Below the pieces are notes generated by a model, which saw only the letters and a list, made by a program, of their open reading frames with translations, searched no databases and was not told the origin of the DNA. Shown piece by piece: positions 17,645-26,997 of a stretch of 64,000 nt of DNA. A program made the translations under genes and the position numbers. Each line of letters opens with the position of its first letter. The first letter of the stretch is position 1. This DNA comes from Nitrospira sp. (GTDB taxonomy: Bacteria > Nitrospirota > Nitrospiria > Nitrospirales > Nitrospiraceae): assembly GCA_030692565.1 (NCBI GenBank), contig JAUYAO010000006.1:21621-85620 (forward strand), written 5' to 3'.

Positions 17645-18622
17645 ATGAACAGGCGCAAAGTCTTCGGCTATACCGTCATCCTATTGGCCCTGACCGCTCC
17701 ATCCGTCTACGCGGACGATCCCTGCCTGGGCGACGATGAAGAGAAAGCGACCAAAGCCCAGGTCGCTGCGCTGCGCAAGGCCGAACAATCCGGCCAAGCG
17801 GCCGCCCTGTTCGTCGCCTACCGATCCATCATGGGAAACGACTGTATCGATCGATACGACAAAAGTGCCCTGGCCACGGCGAAGGCGAATCTGCCGAAGC
17901 TCGGCCGGGATCTCGCCAAAGCAGCCGAATCGAAGGGGGTCTTGTACTCCTCGGAACCGGTTCGATCGGATGGACAGACATCGGCATTCCGCTATTACGA
18001 AGCCATCGGGGACTATCCGGAAGCCAACCGGGTCATGTTGAAAGCCGCGCAGATGAAGCCGGAAGATCTGCAGTTGTTCAAAACAGCCTGGTCCGTCGAC
18101 CAGGGCCGTTACGGCCTACGAGATCCCCAAACCGGCGAACGACCGCCCTATGCCTCTCCGCCAGCCTATCGCCAGGAACTCACGAAGATCGCATCGGCGA
18201 ACGCTGATCGGCTCATGAAAGCCGAGGAGAAAGACGCACCAGGCCTGTCCGGTAGCGCCGCCAATGTCGCAACGTCGACCATGAATTCGCTCCAAAAGCT
18301 GAGGGCTGCCGCGGAGTGGATGAAGTATGTGCCGGGGGGCGACAAGCCAGCGAAGGATCGCGCCGACCAGCGCGGCGACACCATCATGAAGCGCCCCGAT
18401 CCCACGTTTACCCACATGAATGCCTCCATGTACTATGAATTCTCAGGCTCACCCAAAGGGAAAGAAGTTGCGGCCCAGATTAAGAAGAAAGGGGAGGAGT
18501 CTCAGCGAGCCATGGAGAAGGCCGGTGAGAAAATGAAAGGCGCGATCACGGAACAGAGCGAGGCGGATCAGAAGAAGTTCGACAAGAAGAAGGCCGACCT
18601 CGAAAAGGAATTGGGATTCTAG
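17645..18622 (+). CDS. Secreted protein of unknown function
   Basis: A 325-residue exported protein I do not recognise. A signal peptide ends near VYADDPC (residue about 24). The body is mostly helical, with a TPR-like section (RYYEAIGDYPEANRVMLKAAQMKPEDLQLFKTAW) near residue 120-155. The last 55 residues are very Lys/Glu-rich and could form a coiled coil (QIKKKGEESQRAMEKAGEKMKG). It follows the DUF4412-like gene by 14 bp with GGGAGAG upstream, so the pair is probably an operon. Confidence 0.7.
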   Translation: MNRRKVFGYTVILLALTAPSVYADDPCLGDDEEKATKAQVAALRKAEQSGQAAALFVAYRSIMGNDCIDRYDKSALATAKANLPKLGRDLAKAAESKGVLYSSEPVRSDGQTSAFRYYEAIGDYPEANRVMLKAAQMKPEDLQLFKTAWSVDQGRYGLRDPQTGERPPYASPPAYRQELTKIASANADRLMKAEEKDAPGLSGSAANVATSTMNSLQKLRAAAEWMKYVPGGDKPAKDRADQRGDTIMKRPDPTFTHMNASMYYEFSGSPKGKEVAAQIKKKGEESQRAMEKAGEKMKGAITEQSEADQKKFDKKKADLEKELGF

Positions 18623-18764
18623 CTGCCGGCCTCCTGATCCACTCGCCGGCACGCGCCTTTCCCCAAGCGTATTTCCAGCATCATCTATCGCTCAGCCAGT
18701 TCAACGGAGGGGAAACCACCCGCACGGTTGCCTTCCCCTCCTAACTCAACAGGCCTATCACGCC

Positions 18765-19313
18765 ATGCCGGACGCCCCTTCTTTCAAGACCGCGCGGCTG
18801 CTCCTCCGGCCGTTTCAACTCTCGGACGCTCCCGACATAGAGCGCCTCGCGGGGGCAAAAGAGGTTGCCACCGGCACATTTCTTCCGCACCCGTACGAAA
18901 ACGGCATGGCCGAGCGATGGATCGCGGATTGGAAACGAGCCCATGAGGACGGCACCGCCGTCAGCTTCGCCATCACCCTTGCGGACAATGCAACCGTCAT
19001 CGGATCGATCAGCCTGGATATCGTCCAGATCCACCGGCACGCGCGGCTCGGCTACTGGCTCGGCGTTCCCTACTGGAATCAGGGCTACGCTACCGAGGCC
19101 GTGCACGCGGTCCTTCGCTACGGCTTTATGCAACTGAATCTGCACCGCATCTACAGCCCGCATTTCGAGGGCAACGCTGCATCAGGCCGAGTGCTACAGA
19201 AAGTGGGGATGACCTACGAAGGCCGGATGCGAGAACACTACGTCCGGTTCGACCGGTTTGTCGACCTGGAACTCTACGGCATGCTCCAGCGGGAATTCAC
19301 TGACAGAACTTGA
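18765..19313 (+). CDS. GNAT family N-acetyltransferase (RimJ/RimL-like)
   Basis: A 182-residue GCN5-type acetyltransferase of the RimJ/RimL group, which acetylates protein N-termini or small amines using acetyl-CoA. Typical segments are TARLLLRPFQLSDAPDIERLA, the central ARLGYWLGVPYWNQGYATEAV (acetyl-CoA-binding strand and helix) and NAASGRVLQKVGMTYEGRMREHY. Substrate unknown. It is convergent with the BcsC-like gene only 28 bp away. Confidence 0.88.
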   Translation: MPDAPSFKTARLLLRPFQLSDAPDIERLAGAKEVATGTFLPHPYENGMAERWIADWKRAHEDGTAVSFAITLADNATVIGSISLDIVQIHRHARLGYWLGVPYWNQGYATEAVHAVLRYGFMQLNLHRIYSPHFEGNAASGRVLQKVGMTYEGRMREHYVRFDRFVDLELYGMLQREFTDRT

Positions 19314-19341
19314 GAGTAACGATCCCGTCGAAACGATCCTG

Positions 19342-20928
19342 CTAGTAAAACGTGTAGACCAACAGCCCATTCACCTGGATCCGCATATAAATACTGGCGA
19401 TCTGCGTATAATCCGCCATCACCTTGAAGAGCCAGGGCTTGGAAATATGTTTCGTATAGACCATGTGCGCATCACCGCCGACGCGGAACACGGCTGACTT
19501 CGTCGCCTCATCGATATATTGGAGAGCGGGACCGGCGGCAACATAGAGTTCGTCCTTGTTCTCCATACTATAGGTCGCCGCCAGCCGGGGGATCTGATTG
19601 ATGAACACGTCCGGGCTGAAATAGCCGCCCGCGAACGGCTCCCGCTGGCTCGGCTGGAGTCCTCCCTGATTCTCCCCATAGTGAGTGAGATAAAACAGAT
19701 ACTCGCCGGCGATCTCCCAGTTGTCCTGCTGCCAGAGCGGCAACGACAATTTTGTATCCACTCCGACCTGATCGTTCGACTTCAGCTGCTCCGCCGTCAC
19801 CCATCCGACAAAGGGCGTCACGGTCACATGCAACGCGGCCACGTCGAACGCCACTTCACTATAGAACTGCGTCGACCGCGCCAAGCCCACCAGCTGGCCG
19901 GCACTGCGCGACCCGGCCAAGGCCGCGAACGAATCGTACCGGAACTCCCGCTTGACCCCGGGACGAATGGAAAATGATCGTCCATCGTAGGCATATTCGA
20001 ACTTATAGGCCATCCCGTCGCCGCGCGGCGCGCCATGATATTCCAGCACCGCATCGAATCGATTCGACGGATTGAACCGCACTTGATTGCCCAGGGAGAG
20101 ATAGGCGCCGGAGCGATTCTCCGACGAGTTCCAGAAATGCTCGGCCCCGACCTCCACTTTGGTCGTCGTAAACGGCGTGATATCGAATTTTCCGCGTGTG
20201 CCCATCCGGAACCCGTACAACTCATAGGGCTTCTCCGGCTGCGCCAGCACCCCCATCACCCCTTCGACGGCCGGCTCCCGTCCCTTCGACATGTCCTGAC
20301 GGAGCGCCGTCAGATCGCCCGATTCATGCTTCGTCTGCTGCCGCGCCAGATTCGCGTGATACAAGGCCAGATCATTCTGCCCCAGCCAGGCATAGGCTTT
20401 GGCCAGACCCCGGTGGGCCTCGGCATTGCGCGGCTGCGTCTCCAGCACCTTGTCGTACTGTGCCACGGCTTCCTGACTGGTTTCTTTGTGGCTGGCCAGA
20501 TGTGTCGCATACCGGAGCCGCAGCGCCGGATCGTTTGTTCGCTTCAAGCCCATCCGGTAATACTTCAGCATGTCTTTCTCGCGATAGGCGTAGCGCGACC
20601 ATTCCAACGCCCGCGCTTGGGCAAACGCGATGTCGGCATCGTCGTCCCAACGGGCGAGATACCGGTCGAACTGCTCGATGGCCTTGTCCTTCAACCCCTG
20701 CTTTTCGTAGGCGACGCCCAGGCTCCGCATGGCTTCACGGTTGCCCGGATCACGCTCGACGACTTTTTCGAAGGCTTCGATCGCCGCCTTGTAGTTTTCA
20801 ATCTCCAGATTCGAACGCCCCCGGGACATATACCAGGACTCCACAAAATCATCGGCCCCCGCGGGAACCGCCGCCCAGCACGAGATGAACAGGAGCACAC
20901 TCAGGGCACACGACCGGCGACACCACAT
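19342..20928 (-). CDS. BcsC-like TPR and outer-membrane beta-barrel protein
   Basis: A 528-residue exported protein. After a signal peptide (about 1-26, VPAGADD) come TPR repeats to about residue 225 (YKAAIEAFEKVVERDPGNREAMRSLGVAYEKQG and AVAQYDKVLETQPRNAEAHRGLAKAYAWLGQ), then a C-terminal domain of amphipathic strands ending in aromatic VYTFY, as expected for an outer-membrane pore. In cellulose systems BcsC exports the glucan; this one is much shorter than E. coli BcsC. The ATG (20928) follows the stop of the synthase gene by 13 bp, with AAAGGTG between, so both are co-translated. Confidence 0.83.
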   Translation of the reverse strand: MWCRRSCALSVLLFISCWAAVPAGADDFVESWYMSRGRSNLEIENYKAAIEAFEKVVERDPGNREAMRSLGVAYEKQGLKDKAIEQFDRYLARWDDDADIAFAQARALEWSRYAYREKDMLKYYRMGLKRTNDPALRLRYATHLASHKETSQEAVAQYDKVLETQPRNAEAHRGLAKAYAWLGQNDLALYHANLARQQTKHESGDLTALRQDMSKGREPAVEGVMGVLAQPEKPYELYGFRMGTRGKFDITPFTTTKVEVGAEHFWNSSENRSGAYLSLGNQVRFNPSNRFDAVLEYHGAPRGDGMAYKFEYAYDGRSFSIRPGVKREFRYDSFAALAGSRSAGQLVGLARSTQFYSEVAFDVAALHVTVTPFVGWVTAEQLKSNDQVGVDTKLSLPLWQQDNWEIAGEYLFYLTHYGENQGGLQPSQREPFAGGYFSPDVFINQIPRLAATYSMENKDELYVAAGPALQYIDEATKSAVFRVGGDAHMVYTKHISKPWLFKVMADYTQIASIYMRIQVNGLLVYTFY

Positions 20929-20941
20929 GCCTGACACCTTT

Positions 20942-23900
20942 CTATTGCTGAGAGATCGAATCATCGGACAAAATTGTAGGCCGTATTCCGGCCCGCCAGA
21001 TCCAGAGCCATCGTCGTCGCACATACAGGGGCTCATACCGCCCCTTCTCCTCACCCATCAACCAGGGACCAGCGGACTCAGCGGGTCGCCCGAACAGCAG
21101 CACGCCCATGCCACGGGAGGAACGATCGCGCAGGAGCCCCCACTGCCTGGCGTGACCGATCTGAATCCGCACGGGAACCAGACACCGACGGCGCGGAATC
21201 CGGCGCCGCCTGGTGACCGGCGCCTTCACTGACCGGCAAAAGCCCGCAAACAAATGACCGGCCATCAGCAACGGACTGCGCACACGCGCGTCGTGCGCCC
21301 GCTCCCAGGTCGCCGGATCGCCGAACAGGTTTATCACAAGCCACTGCCGCTGCGCTGCCTGCAGATCCAGAAACTCCGCCCCGCAGCGAATCCGCTTTCC
21401 GGGCAGAATCTCGTGATACAGCACCCTCGCCCGGCAGGTCATCGGCGTCCGTCCCTGCAGCGTTACGTCAAACGTGTCCGGAATCGGATCTGCAGAGGTC
21501 GTGAGAAACGAGAGCCCCGACAGACTCAGGTCATCCGTAACCGCCTGGCACTGAAACCCCTGAGCCTCCACCCCACAGTCGAACTGCCGGCCGACTCGCT
21601 CTTCCCCCCGCCGCTGCGGCCGCTCCCACGCCATGCTCAATCCGATGAGCAGCGTCACCAGATTCACCCCGGCCCAACTGAGGTTGAAGAAGTAGGCGTC
21701 CTTTTCGATTTCGAAAAACCAGAATTCCCACAGACCCTTGGCGATCGCCCCCATGGTGATCACCGTGGCGGCCAACAGACTCAACGACGACCGCCAATCG
21801 AATGTCCGGTGGGCCGACGTCAACCCCTTCGGCGTCACCTTGAACCCCAGCCGCTTCGGCAGAAACAGATCGAACATGGAACGAAACAGCGGGAACGCGA
21901 CCGTCGCCTCGTAGGTGGATGACCAGAGCAACCGCGGCCATCCCGGCAACAGCACCGAAGACAGCAACGGCAACATCAACATAAACGGCAACACATAGGC
22001 GACCAGGATCGACACATCGGACAAGATCGGGTGGAGATGAAACAAGAGAAAATAGAGCGGCGTAATCCAGAATACGACGCGGGCCAGGGGAAAGAGGAAA
22101 TAATATAAGGAGGCGAAGTAGCCCACCCGATGCCGCAGAGACAGCCCCCGGCAGAAGAGCGGGTTGTCCTTCAGGAAGATCTGCAGGCACCCCAGCATCC
22201 AGCGCCGGCGCTGCACGATATACGACGAGAGGTTCTCCGCCGTCAGCCCCACCGCCAGATCTTTATCGACGAAGGCGGATTTCCATCCCTTGGCATGCAG
22301 ATGCTGGCTGGTATGGATATCCTCGGTAATGCTCATCAGATTGAAGCCGTTCACCTCCTGAATCGCGGTCCGCCGGAACACAGCCCCGCTGCCGACGAAG
22401 AACGCTCCCCCCCAATGATGCCGCCGTCCCTGAATGGCATGATTGAAGAGATCCTGCTCATTGGGAATCCGGACTCCGGTACCGAGGGCGCGCTGAAAAA
22501 TGTCCTGATTGTAGAAATGGTGCGGCGTCTGCACGAATCCCATGCGCGGATCGGCAAAGTGCGGCACCGTCTCGGCTAGAAACGTCGAGACCGGGATATG
22601 ATCGGTATCAAACACTACGATCAATTCGCCGTCCGTCTGAGTCAGGGCCTGGTTCAAATTGCCCGCCTTGGCATGTCGCCTCGGTCCTTGGAAATAGGTC
22701 GCCCCATACCGTTGCGCGAGAGCGCGCACGTCGTCACGATGGCCATCGTCCAGGACAAAGATCCGCTTCTTCCCATATGCAATCGCTTCGGCGCCGATCA
22801 AGGTCTTCTCAAGAATCTCGCAGGACTCGGAATAGATCGGGATCAAGATATCGACCGACGGTTGGAAGTCTGTCGCGACCGGAGGCGCGCTGGCTGCGGC
22901 TGATTTCCGGCCCACCCCGACTTGCACGAGCAGAAGAGCGACCGTCGAAAAGGCATAGAGTTCGGCACACCAGAGAGACAGACTGATGAACGGCCCGCCG
23001 GCCTCGACCCAATTCAGAGTCTCGTGCGCGCGCCAGTCGAGATACCGCACACAGAGCGCAAATCCACAGACCAGAAACGCCACCTTCAAGACCCAATGCC
23101 ATCGCGCCAGGAGAAACAGGACCAGCGTGACCAGCACCAGCTCCCAGGCGAAATGCGCGGAGAATCCGGCCACATCAAACGGGCGCAAGAAGGCAAAGTA
23201 CTCGTCGTATCGCCGTACGTGATCCAGTTCGACGGCCCGATCGAACCACAGCCAGTTATGCAGATAATACGGCGTGCTCTTGCCGGCCAACGCATTGGCA
23301 TGGAGCAGCGGAAGCTTCAGCTCGGACAACCGCCGGGCCAGTTCCGGCAGGTCCTGAGAGGCCAGCGCATGCACCGTCGCATACAACGGCAGCCCTTCCA
23401 GCGTCGAACGAGGCTCGCCCGAAACCGTGTAGCGATCCACGAACTTTCCGCGCGCCTTCCACTCCACCCAAAAGACGCCCAGCATCTTCTCACGCAGCCC
23501 CGCTTCTGAACGGCCGAACCACTTGGCATCCAGCGCCACGCGCCAAAAAAGCGGGAACGCATCGTAGCTGAACTCCGCCGCCGGTCCGGCCTTGGGATGC
23601 GTCATGACCAACCGGCCGGACAACTTGTCGAGATAAATGAGTTCGGGCGGAAGCGAAACCTGTCGTTCATCGTAGAGCCAATGTAAGACGGCGTAGGAAC
23701 TCTCAATGAGCTTCCGCCAGTCGCGCTTGCGATCGACGGAGGCGAAGACTTCATAGGCATAGGGCGCGAGGTAGGCCACGTGGATCGTCGGATAGGCTTC
23801 ATGCACCGCCCAGTTTCCCGCCGTGACATAGGAACCGGTGCTCAGATGCAGCACCTCCAGGTCCCAGATGGAAGCAAGAATCGCGAGGGCCTCCTGCTCA

Positions 23901-24340
23901 TACCGGGGAATATCGAACCGGCGCGACGCGAGAATAAGAGCCAGCGCAATATCCGTGTCGGCATCGGTCGCGGCATCCGGCGACAGAACCTTGCCCTTCC
24001 ACTTCCAGGCAAAGAGCTTATCCGGTCGTACCTGCAGATACGCTTGCGTCCAGCGCCACACTTCGTCAAACGTGCGGCGATCGTTCGACCAGACCGCCCG
24101 CAACATCGCATAGCCCTGGCCTTCGGACGTCGTGACGCCCTGTTCATCCAGGCTGATCACGCGCCCGTCGCGGATGTAGGCCTGCCGATAGAAGCTCCAG
24201 AGGGCGGACAGCTCGTCTTGTTGCCGGATCAACCGGTCGCTGGACGTGGTCGAGGGCTTTGCATCAGCCGTGAACCCGAGCGGGGATAGCAGACAGCACA
24301 GACAGAGCAAGACGATCGTGGTGAACCGATGGCAAAGCAT
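20942..24340 (-). CDS. GH8 glucanase-cellulose synthase (BcsA-like) fusion with PilZ
   Basis: An 1132-residue fusion. Residues 1-25 are a signal peptide or anchor; about 30-385 are a GH8 (BcsZ-like) glucanase with catalytic-type Glu73 (TSEGQGYAML), DADTD (126-130) and SYDAFPLFWR (259-267). Membrane segments start near 395. The GT2 core has LDDGH (530-534), DTDH (578-581), TED (672-674) and QRRRW (710-714), then KVTPKG and a C-terminal PilZ with RGEER (911-915) and DLSLSG (937-942). A second, truncated PilZ-like unit follows (DRSSRG, 1072-1077). It should polymerise UDP-glucose, or another UDP-sugar, under c-di-GMP control. No bcsB is present. The fusion of GH8 and synthase is unusual. Confidence 0.88.
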   Translation of the reverse strand: MLCHRFTTIVLLCLCCLLSPLGFTADAKPSTTSSDRLIRQQDELSALWSFYRQAYIRDGRVISLDEQGVTTSEGQGYAMLRAVWSNDRRTFDEVWRWTQAYLQVRPDKLFAWKWKGKVLSPDAATDADTDIALALILASRRFDIPRYEQEALAILASIWDLEVLHLSTGSYVTAGNWAVHEAYPTIHVAYLAPYAYEVFASVDRKRDWRKLIESSYAVLHWLYDERQVSLPPELIYLDKLSGRLVMTHPKAGPAAEFSYDAFPLFWRVALDAKWFGRSEAGLREKMLGVFWVEWKARGKFVDRYTVSGEPRSTLEGLPLYATVHALASQDLPELARRLSELKLPLLHANALAGKSTPYYLHNWLWFDRAVELDHVRRYDEYFAFLRPFDVAGFSAHFAWELVLVTLVLFLLARWHWVLKVAFLVCGFALCVRYLDWRAHETLNWVEAGGPFISLSLWCAELYAFSTVALLLVQVGVGRKSAAASAPPVATDFQPSVDILIPIYSESCEILEKTLIGAEAIAYGKKRIFVLDDGHRDDVRALAQRYGATYFQGPRRHAKAGNLNQALTQTDGELIVVFDTDHIPVSTFLAETVPHFADPRMGFVQTPHHFYNQDIFQRALGTGVRIPNEQDLFNHAIQGRRHHWGGAFFVGSGAVFRRTAIQEVNGFNLMSITEDIHTSQHLHAKGWKSAFVDKDLAVGLTAENLSSYIVQRRRWMLGCLQIFLKDNPLFCRGLSLRHRVGYFASLYYFLFPLARVVFWITPLYFLLFHLHPILSDVSILVAYVLPFMLMLPLLSSVLLPGWPRLLWSSTYEATVAFPLFRSMFDLFLPKRLGFKVTPKGLTSAHRTFDWRSSLSLLAATVITMGAIAKGLWEFWFFEIEKDAYFFNLSWAGVNLVTLLIGLSMAWERPQRRGEERVGRQFDCGVEAQGFQCQAVTDDLSLSGLSFLTTSADPIPDTFDVTLQGRTPMTCRARVLYHEILPGKRIRCGAEFLDLQAAQRQWLVINLFGDPATWERAHDARVRSPLLMAGHLFAGFCRSVKAPVTRRRRIPRRRCLVPVRIQIGHARQWGLLRDRSSRGMGVLLFGRPAESAGPWLMGEEKGRYEPLYVRRRWLWIWRAGIRPTILSDDSISQQ

Positions 24341-24487
24341 AGGTCACATTGAATCAACCCCGGCAAAGGAAGGCGCGACAAGCCTTTTCAGCCGTCCAAG
24401 GTTGTCGTCAATGTACGGTGCTGACCGGGCGGAAGGCAACTGCGGGAAAAGGTTGAAATACAGCTGCCGCTGGACGAATGAGATGGA

Positions 24488-25444
24488 TCAGGACTCGATC
24501 CGGTGGCGGATCCTGTAGCGGCCGGAAAAGTGCTCCCCGGGAGCCAGCCGTTTCAAACCCCATTCAGGATGGTTGAAGGCATCCGACGCGCAGGTCATCG
24601 GCTCGATGGCGAACGCGCGGCGCGGCGCATCGGAGATGGCATCGCCGGTATACACCACAATCGCGGAGAAGGAACGGTCCATCGTCACATCAACCACCCG
24701 GCCGCTTGCGGCATGCCGAAGCGACGCCGTCGCCATCCCCTCCGCATCGCGAACGAGTTGCACGTAGCAATGATTAAACCGCTTCGTGCCGATCCGCCGG
24801 AAGTCGCGACAGTCCCACTCAGTGCCTGCTGCGGGAAGAATCGTTCCCGTCGGGGTGAGCTGGTCATTGAACTCCAGAAAGCCCGCGCCGGGAATTCTCG
24901 CCTCGGCTTCGTCAATCACTCCAGTGCCAACCGTGAAATAGGGATGAAAGCCGATCCCGACCGGCGCCGGTCGCGTCCCGGCATTCTGCACAACGAAGGA
25001 GCAGGACAATCCCTTGTCGTCCAAGCCATAGGTCACTTGAATCGCGAGTGAAAACGGATAGCCCTTGCGGCCGTATTGCTCGGCCTCCAGGCGAACAGCC
25101 AACACCACGCGGCTCCCCTCGGTACGAACCACCTGCCACGGCAGCGTCCGGACGAAACCGTGAATCGCATTCGGACCTTCTTTATCGTTCCGTTCCAGCT
25201 GAAACACTTCGCCGTCGAACGAATAGCGGCCCTCGGCGATGCGACCGGGGAACGGAATCAAGACATCCCCCTGCCCGCCCTTCTTCTGACTGCCTCCCGA
25301 ATAACCCCAGACAATATCGACCTCGTTGCCGCCGGCTTCCACCAGGAAATACCGGCGTAAGGATGCGCCCCGGGGTGAGACAACCGCCCGCTGGTTGCCG
25401 GAGGAAAGCATGATTTCTGTGTCGGGAGTCGTGGTCATCGTCAT
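24488..25444 (-). CDS. Aldose 1-epimerase family protein
   Basis: A 318-residue galactose mutarotase-like protein. Key segments are GASLRRYFL, IPFPGRIAEGRYSFDG, the NAIHGFVR motif carrying the catalytic-type His, and GIGFHPYFTV with the second His. The family interconverts alpha and beta anomers of aldoses or sugar phosphates in the cytoplasm. The frame is open to 25483; ATG 25444 begins MTMTTTPD. No Shine-Dalgarno is obvious, but a TATACT box sits 11-16 bases upstream, so a very short leader is possible. It lies upstream of the synthase gene on the same strand, 147 bp away. Confidence 0.85.
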   Translation of the reverse strand: MTMTTTPDTEIMLSSGNQRAVVSPRGASLRRYFLVEAGGNEVDIVWGYSGGSQKKGGQGDVLIPFPGRIAEGRYSFDGEVFQLERNDKEGPNAIHGFVRTLPWQVVRTEGSRVVLAVRLEAEQYGRKGYPFSLAIQVTYGLDDKGLSCSFVVQNAGTRPAPVGIGFHPYFTVGTGVIDEAEARIPGAGFLEFNDQLTPTGTILPAAGTEWDCRDFRRIGTKRFNHCYVQLVRDAEGMATASLRHAASGRVVDVTMDRSFSAIVVYTGDAISDAPRRAFAIEPMTCASDAFNHPEWGLKRLAPGEHFSGRYRIRHRIES

Positions 25445-25601
25445 GGAACCGGAGTATAGCATTGAGACCGGGCGGGCTCGCACCGGAGTTCAATTTTTAT
25501 GCAGGGGCTCCAGAAGAGTGAAAGACCATATTCCATTTGAGATCGACTACAGGCAAGATGAACCCACGCGTGTTATCGCAGGACATTGAGGAATCGCAGA
25601 G

Positions 25602-25889
25602 ATGTGGGTTGTCTATATCGTCGAATGTGCCGATCGCAGCCTCTATACCGGCATTACCAATGACCTGGACCAACGAATGGCTGCCCACGAAACCGGCAAA
25701 GGCGCCAAGTACACCAAGCATCGCAGACCGCTCACTCTTCGCTATACCGAAACGGCAGATTCAAAAGGAGAGGCGTTGCGGCGGGAAGCGGCGATCAAAG
25801 CCCTCGACCGGGCAACCAAACTGACACTCATCGCCGCTTACAGCGGACAGGCTGCTGAGCACGTCCCGCCTGCCAAAGCCGGTCACTAA
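25602..25889 (+). CDS. GIY-YIG domain protein (UPF0213/YhbQ-like)
   Basis: A 95-residue protein consisting of one GIY-YIG domain: VVYIVECADRSLYTGITND at residues 3-21 provides the two strands, Arg25 lies in LDQRM, and GKGAKYTKHRRPL follows. YhbQ-like proteins are small single-domain nucleases of uncertain biology, possibly acting on DNA or RNA. GAGG lies about 11 bases upstream of the ATG. No operon partner is seen. Confidence 0.9.
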   Translation: MWVVYIVECADRSLYTGITNDLDQRMAAHETGKGAKYTKHRRPLTLRYTETADSKGEALRREAAIKALDRATKLTLIAAYSGQAAEHVPPAKAGH

Positions 25890-26000
25890 AAGAAACTGCC
25901 CCTGCCATACAATCCGCCGGGACACCCGTGGGACACACATTCGCGTACTTGCGTAGTATTCGCGCGACAGCCCCTTGCCGGCGTCAGGGACGGACTCCCT

Positions 26001-26027
26001 ATGAAGAATTCTTCATCTTCGCTTCAT
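26001..26027. promoter_or_regulatory. Perfect 16-bp palindrome and 11-bp-spaced direct repeats
   Basis: ATGAAGAATTCTTCAT (26001-26016) is a perfect palindrome. Its right half CTTCAT (26011) recurs as CTTCAT at 26022, exactly 11 bp further, the spacing typical of OmpR-family binding sites. It lies about 75-100 bp upstream of the PepSY gene, first gene of an operon that encodes an OmpR-type regulator. Confidence 0.55.
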
Positions 26028-26102
26028 AGACCTCTCATCCTGAACGGGTAGTCTGAGCACATGGCACAGTGCAGTTATCCATTCACCTTAGGAGGTTCCA
26101 TC

Positions 26103-26417
26103 ATGAAACAGCTCATCATCGCCGCCTGTGTAGCCGTATCGCTCACCGCGTTTTCCGGTCTGGCGCTCGCCGACAAGGGCCACAAGACGATCGCCAAGAC
26201 AGCCGTCTCAATAGAACAGGCGATCAAGGCCGTTACTGACAAGTACCCCGGCCGGGTCATTGAGGCCGAACTGGAGGACGAAGACGGGAAAGCGGAGTAT
26301 GAAATCACCGTCGTGAGCAACAGCGGAGAAAGCCGGGAATTCATGGTCGACGCGCAATCCGGCCAGGTGTCCGAGGACACCAAAGACGCCAAGCACGAAT
26401 CCGGCAGCAAGAAGTAA
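26103..26417 (+). CDS. Exported PepSY domain protein
   Basis: A 104-residue protein with a signal peptide (about 1-23, ending LALAD) and a PepSY-like domain: VSIEQAIKAVTDKYPGRVIEAELEDEDGKAEYEITVVS followed by a strand ending in VDAQSGQV. PepSY proteins often sit next to OmpR-type two-component systems and may tune the sensor or inhibit proteases in the periplasm. ATG 26103 has AGGAGG six bases upstream; the open frame extends further 5' without support. It leads a likely operon with DUF2231, response regulator and kinase genes. Confidence 0.85.
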   Translation: MKQLIIAACVAVSLTAFSGLALADKGHKTIAKTAVSIEQAIKAVTDKYPGRVIEAELEDEDGKAEYEITVVSNSGESREFMVDAQSGQVSEDTKDAKHESGSKK

Positions 26418-26505
26418 GCATCATCCTTCAGGGAACGCCGCGGTCCGGTCGGACTCATCCGGCCGGACCGCATCGTACCAGGACCCGGACAAAGGAGCCT
26501 CGACC

Positions 26506-26976
26506 ATGGACTTCCCCCTGCATCCCATCCTTGTTCATTTCCCGATCGCCCTCTTATTCGTGAGCGTCTTCTTTGATCTCCTGGGAACAAGCCTGTCGCG
26601 TGACAGTTTCCGCGAAGGGGCTCTCTGGCTGCTCGGGCTCGGCCTCACCGGTGGGATCGCAGCCGCCGTTGCAGGCAGGATGGCGGAGGATGCGGCAGAA
26701 AAGGCGGGGATCGCCGAGTCCCTGATCGAGGCCCACGAAACCTGGGCACACATCACGCTCGTGATCATGGCAGTCCTGCTGCTTTCCCGCCTGCTGCTCC
26801 GCAACCGCTTCAGCACACGAACATTCGCGGCCTATCTGGCAATAGCAACCGTCGGGCTGCTCACACTCATCGCCACCGGCCACACCGGCGGAGATCTGGT
26901 GTACAAGCATGGCGCGGGCGTCACGACCACCCCGCACGCATCACAGCCGATTGCTCAGAGTCTGCACGGGGGTTAG
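26506..26976 (+). CDS. DUF2231 family membrane protein
   Basis: A 156-residue inner-membrane protein with about four transmembrane helices. The N-terminal FPLHPILVHFPIALLF motif with its two histidines is characteristic of DUF2231, and the C-terminal helix contains ATGHTGGDLVYKHG, also typical. The histidines suggest heme or metal binding; function is unknown. AAAGGAG precedes the ATG. It lies between the PepSY and response regulator genes, with only 21 bp to the latter. Confidence 0.85.
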   Translation: MDFPLHPILVHFPIALLFVSVFFDLLGTSLSRDSFREGALWLLGLGLTGGIAAAVAGRMAEDAAEKAGIAESLIEAHETWAHITLVIMAVLLLSRLLLRNRFSTRTFAAYLAIATVGLLTLIATGHTGGDLVYKHGAGVTTTPHASQPIAQSLHGG

Positions 26977-26997
26977 AATCCTGAAAAAGGAACCAGC

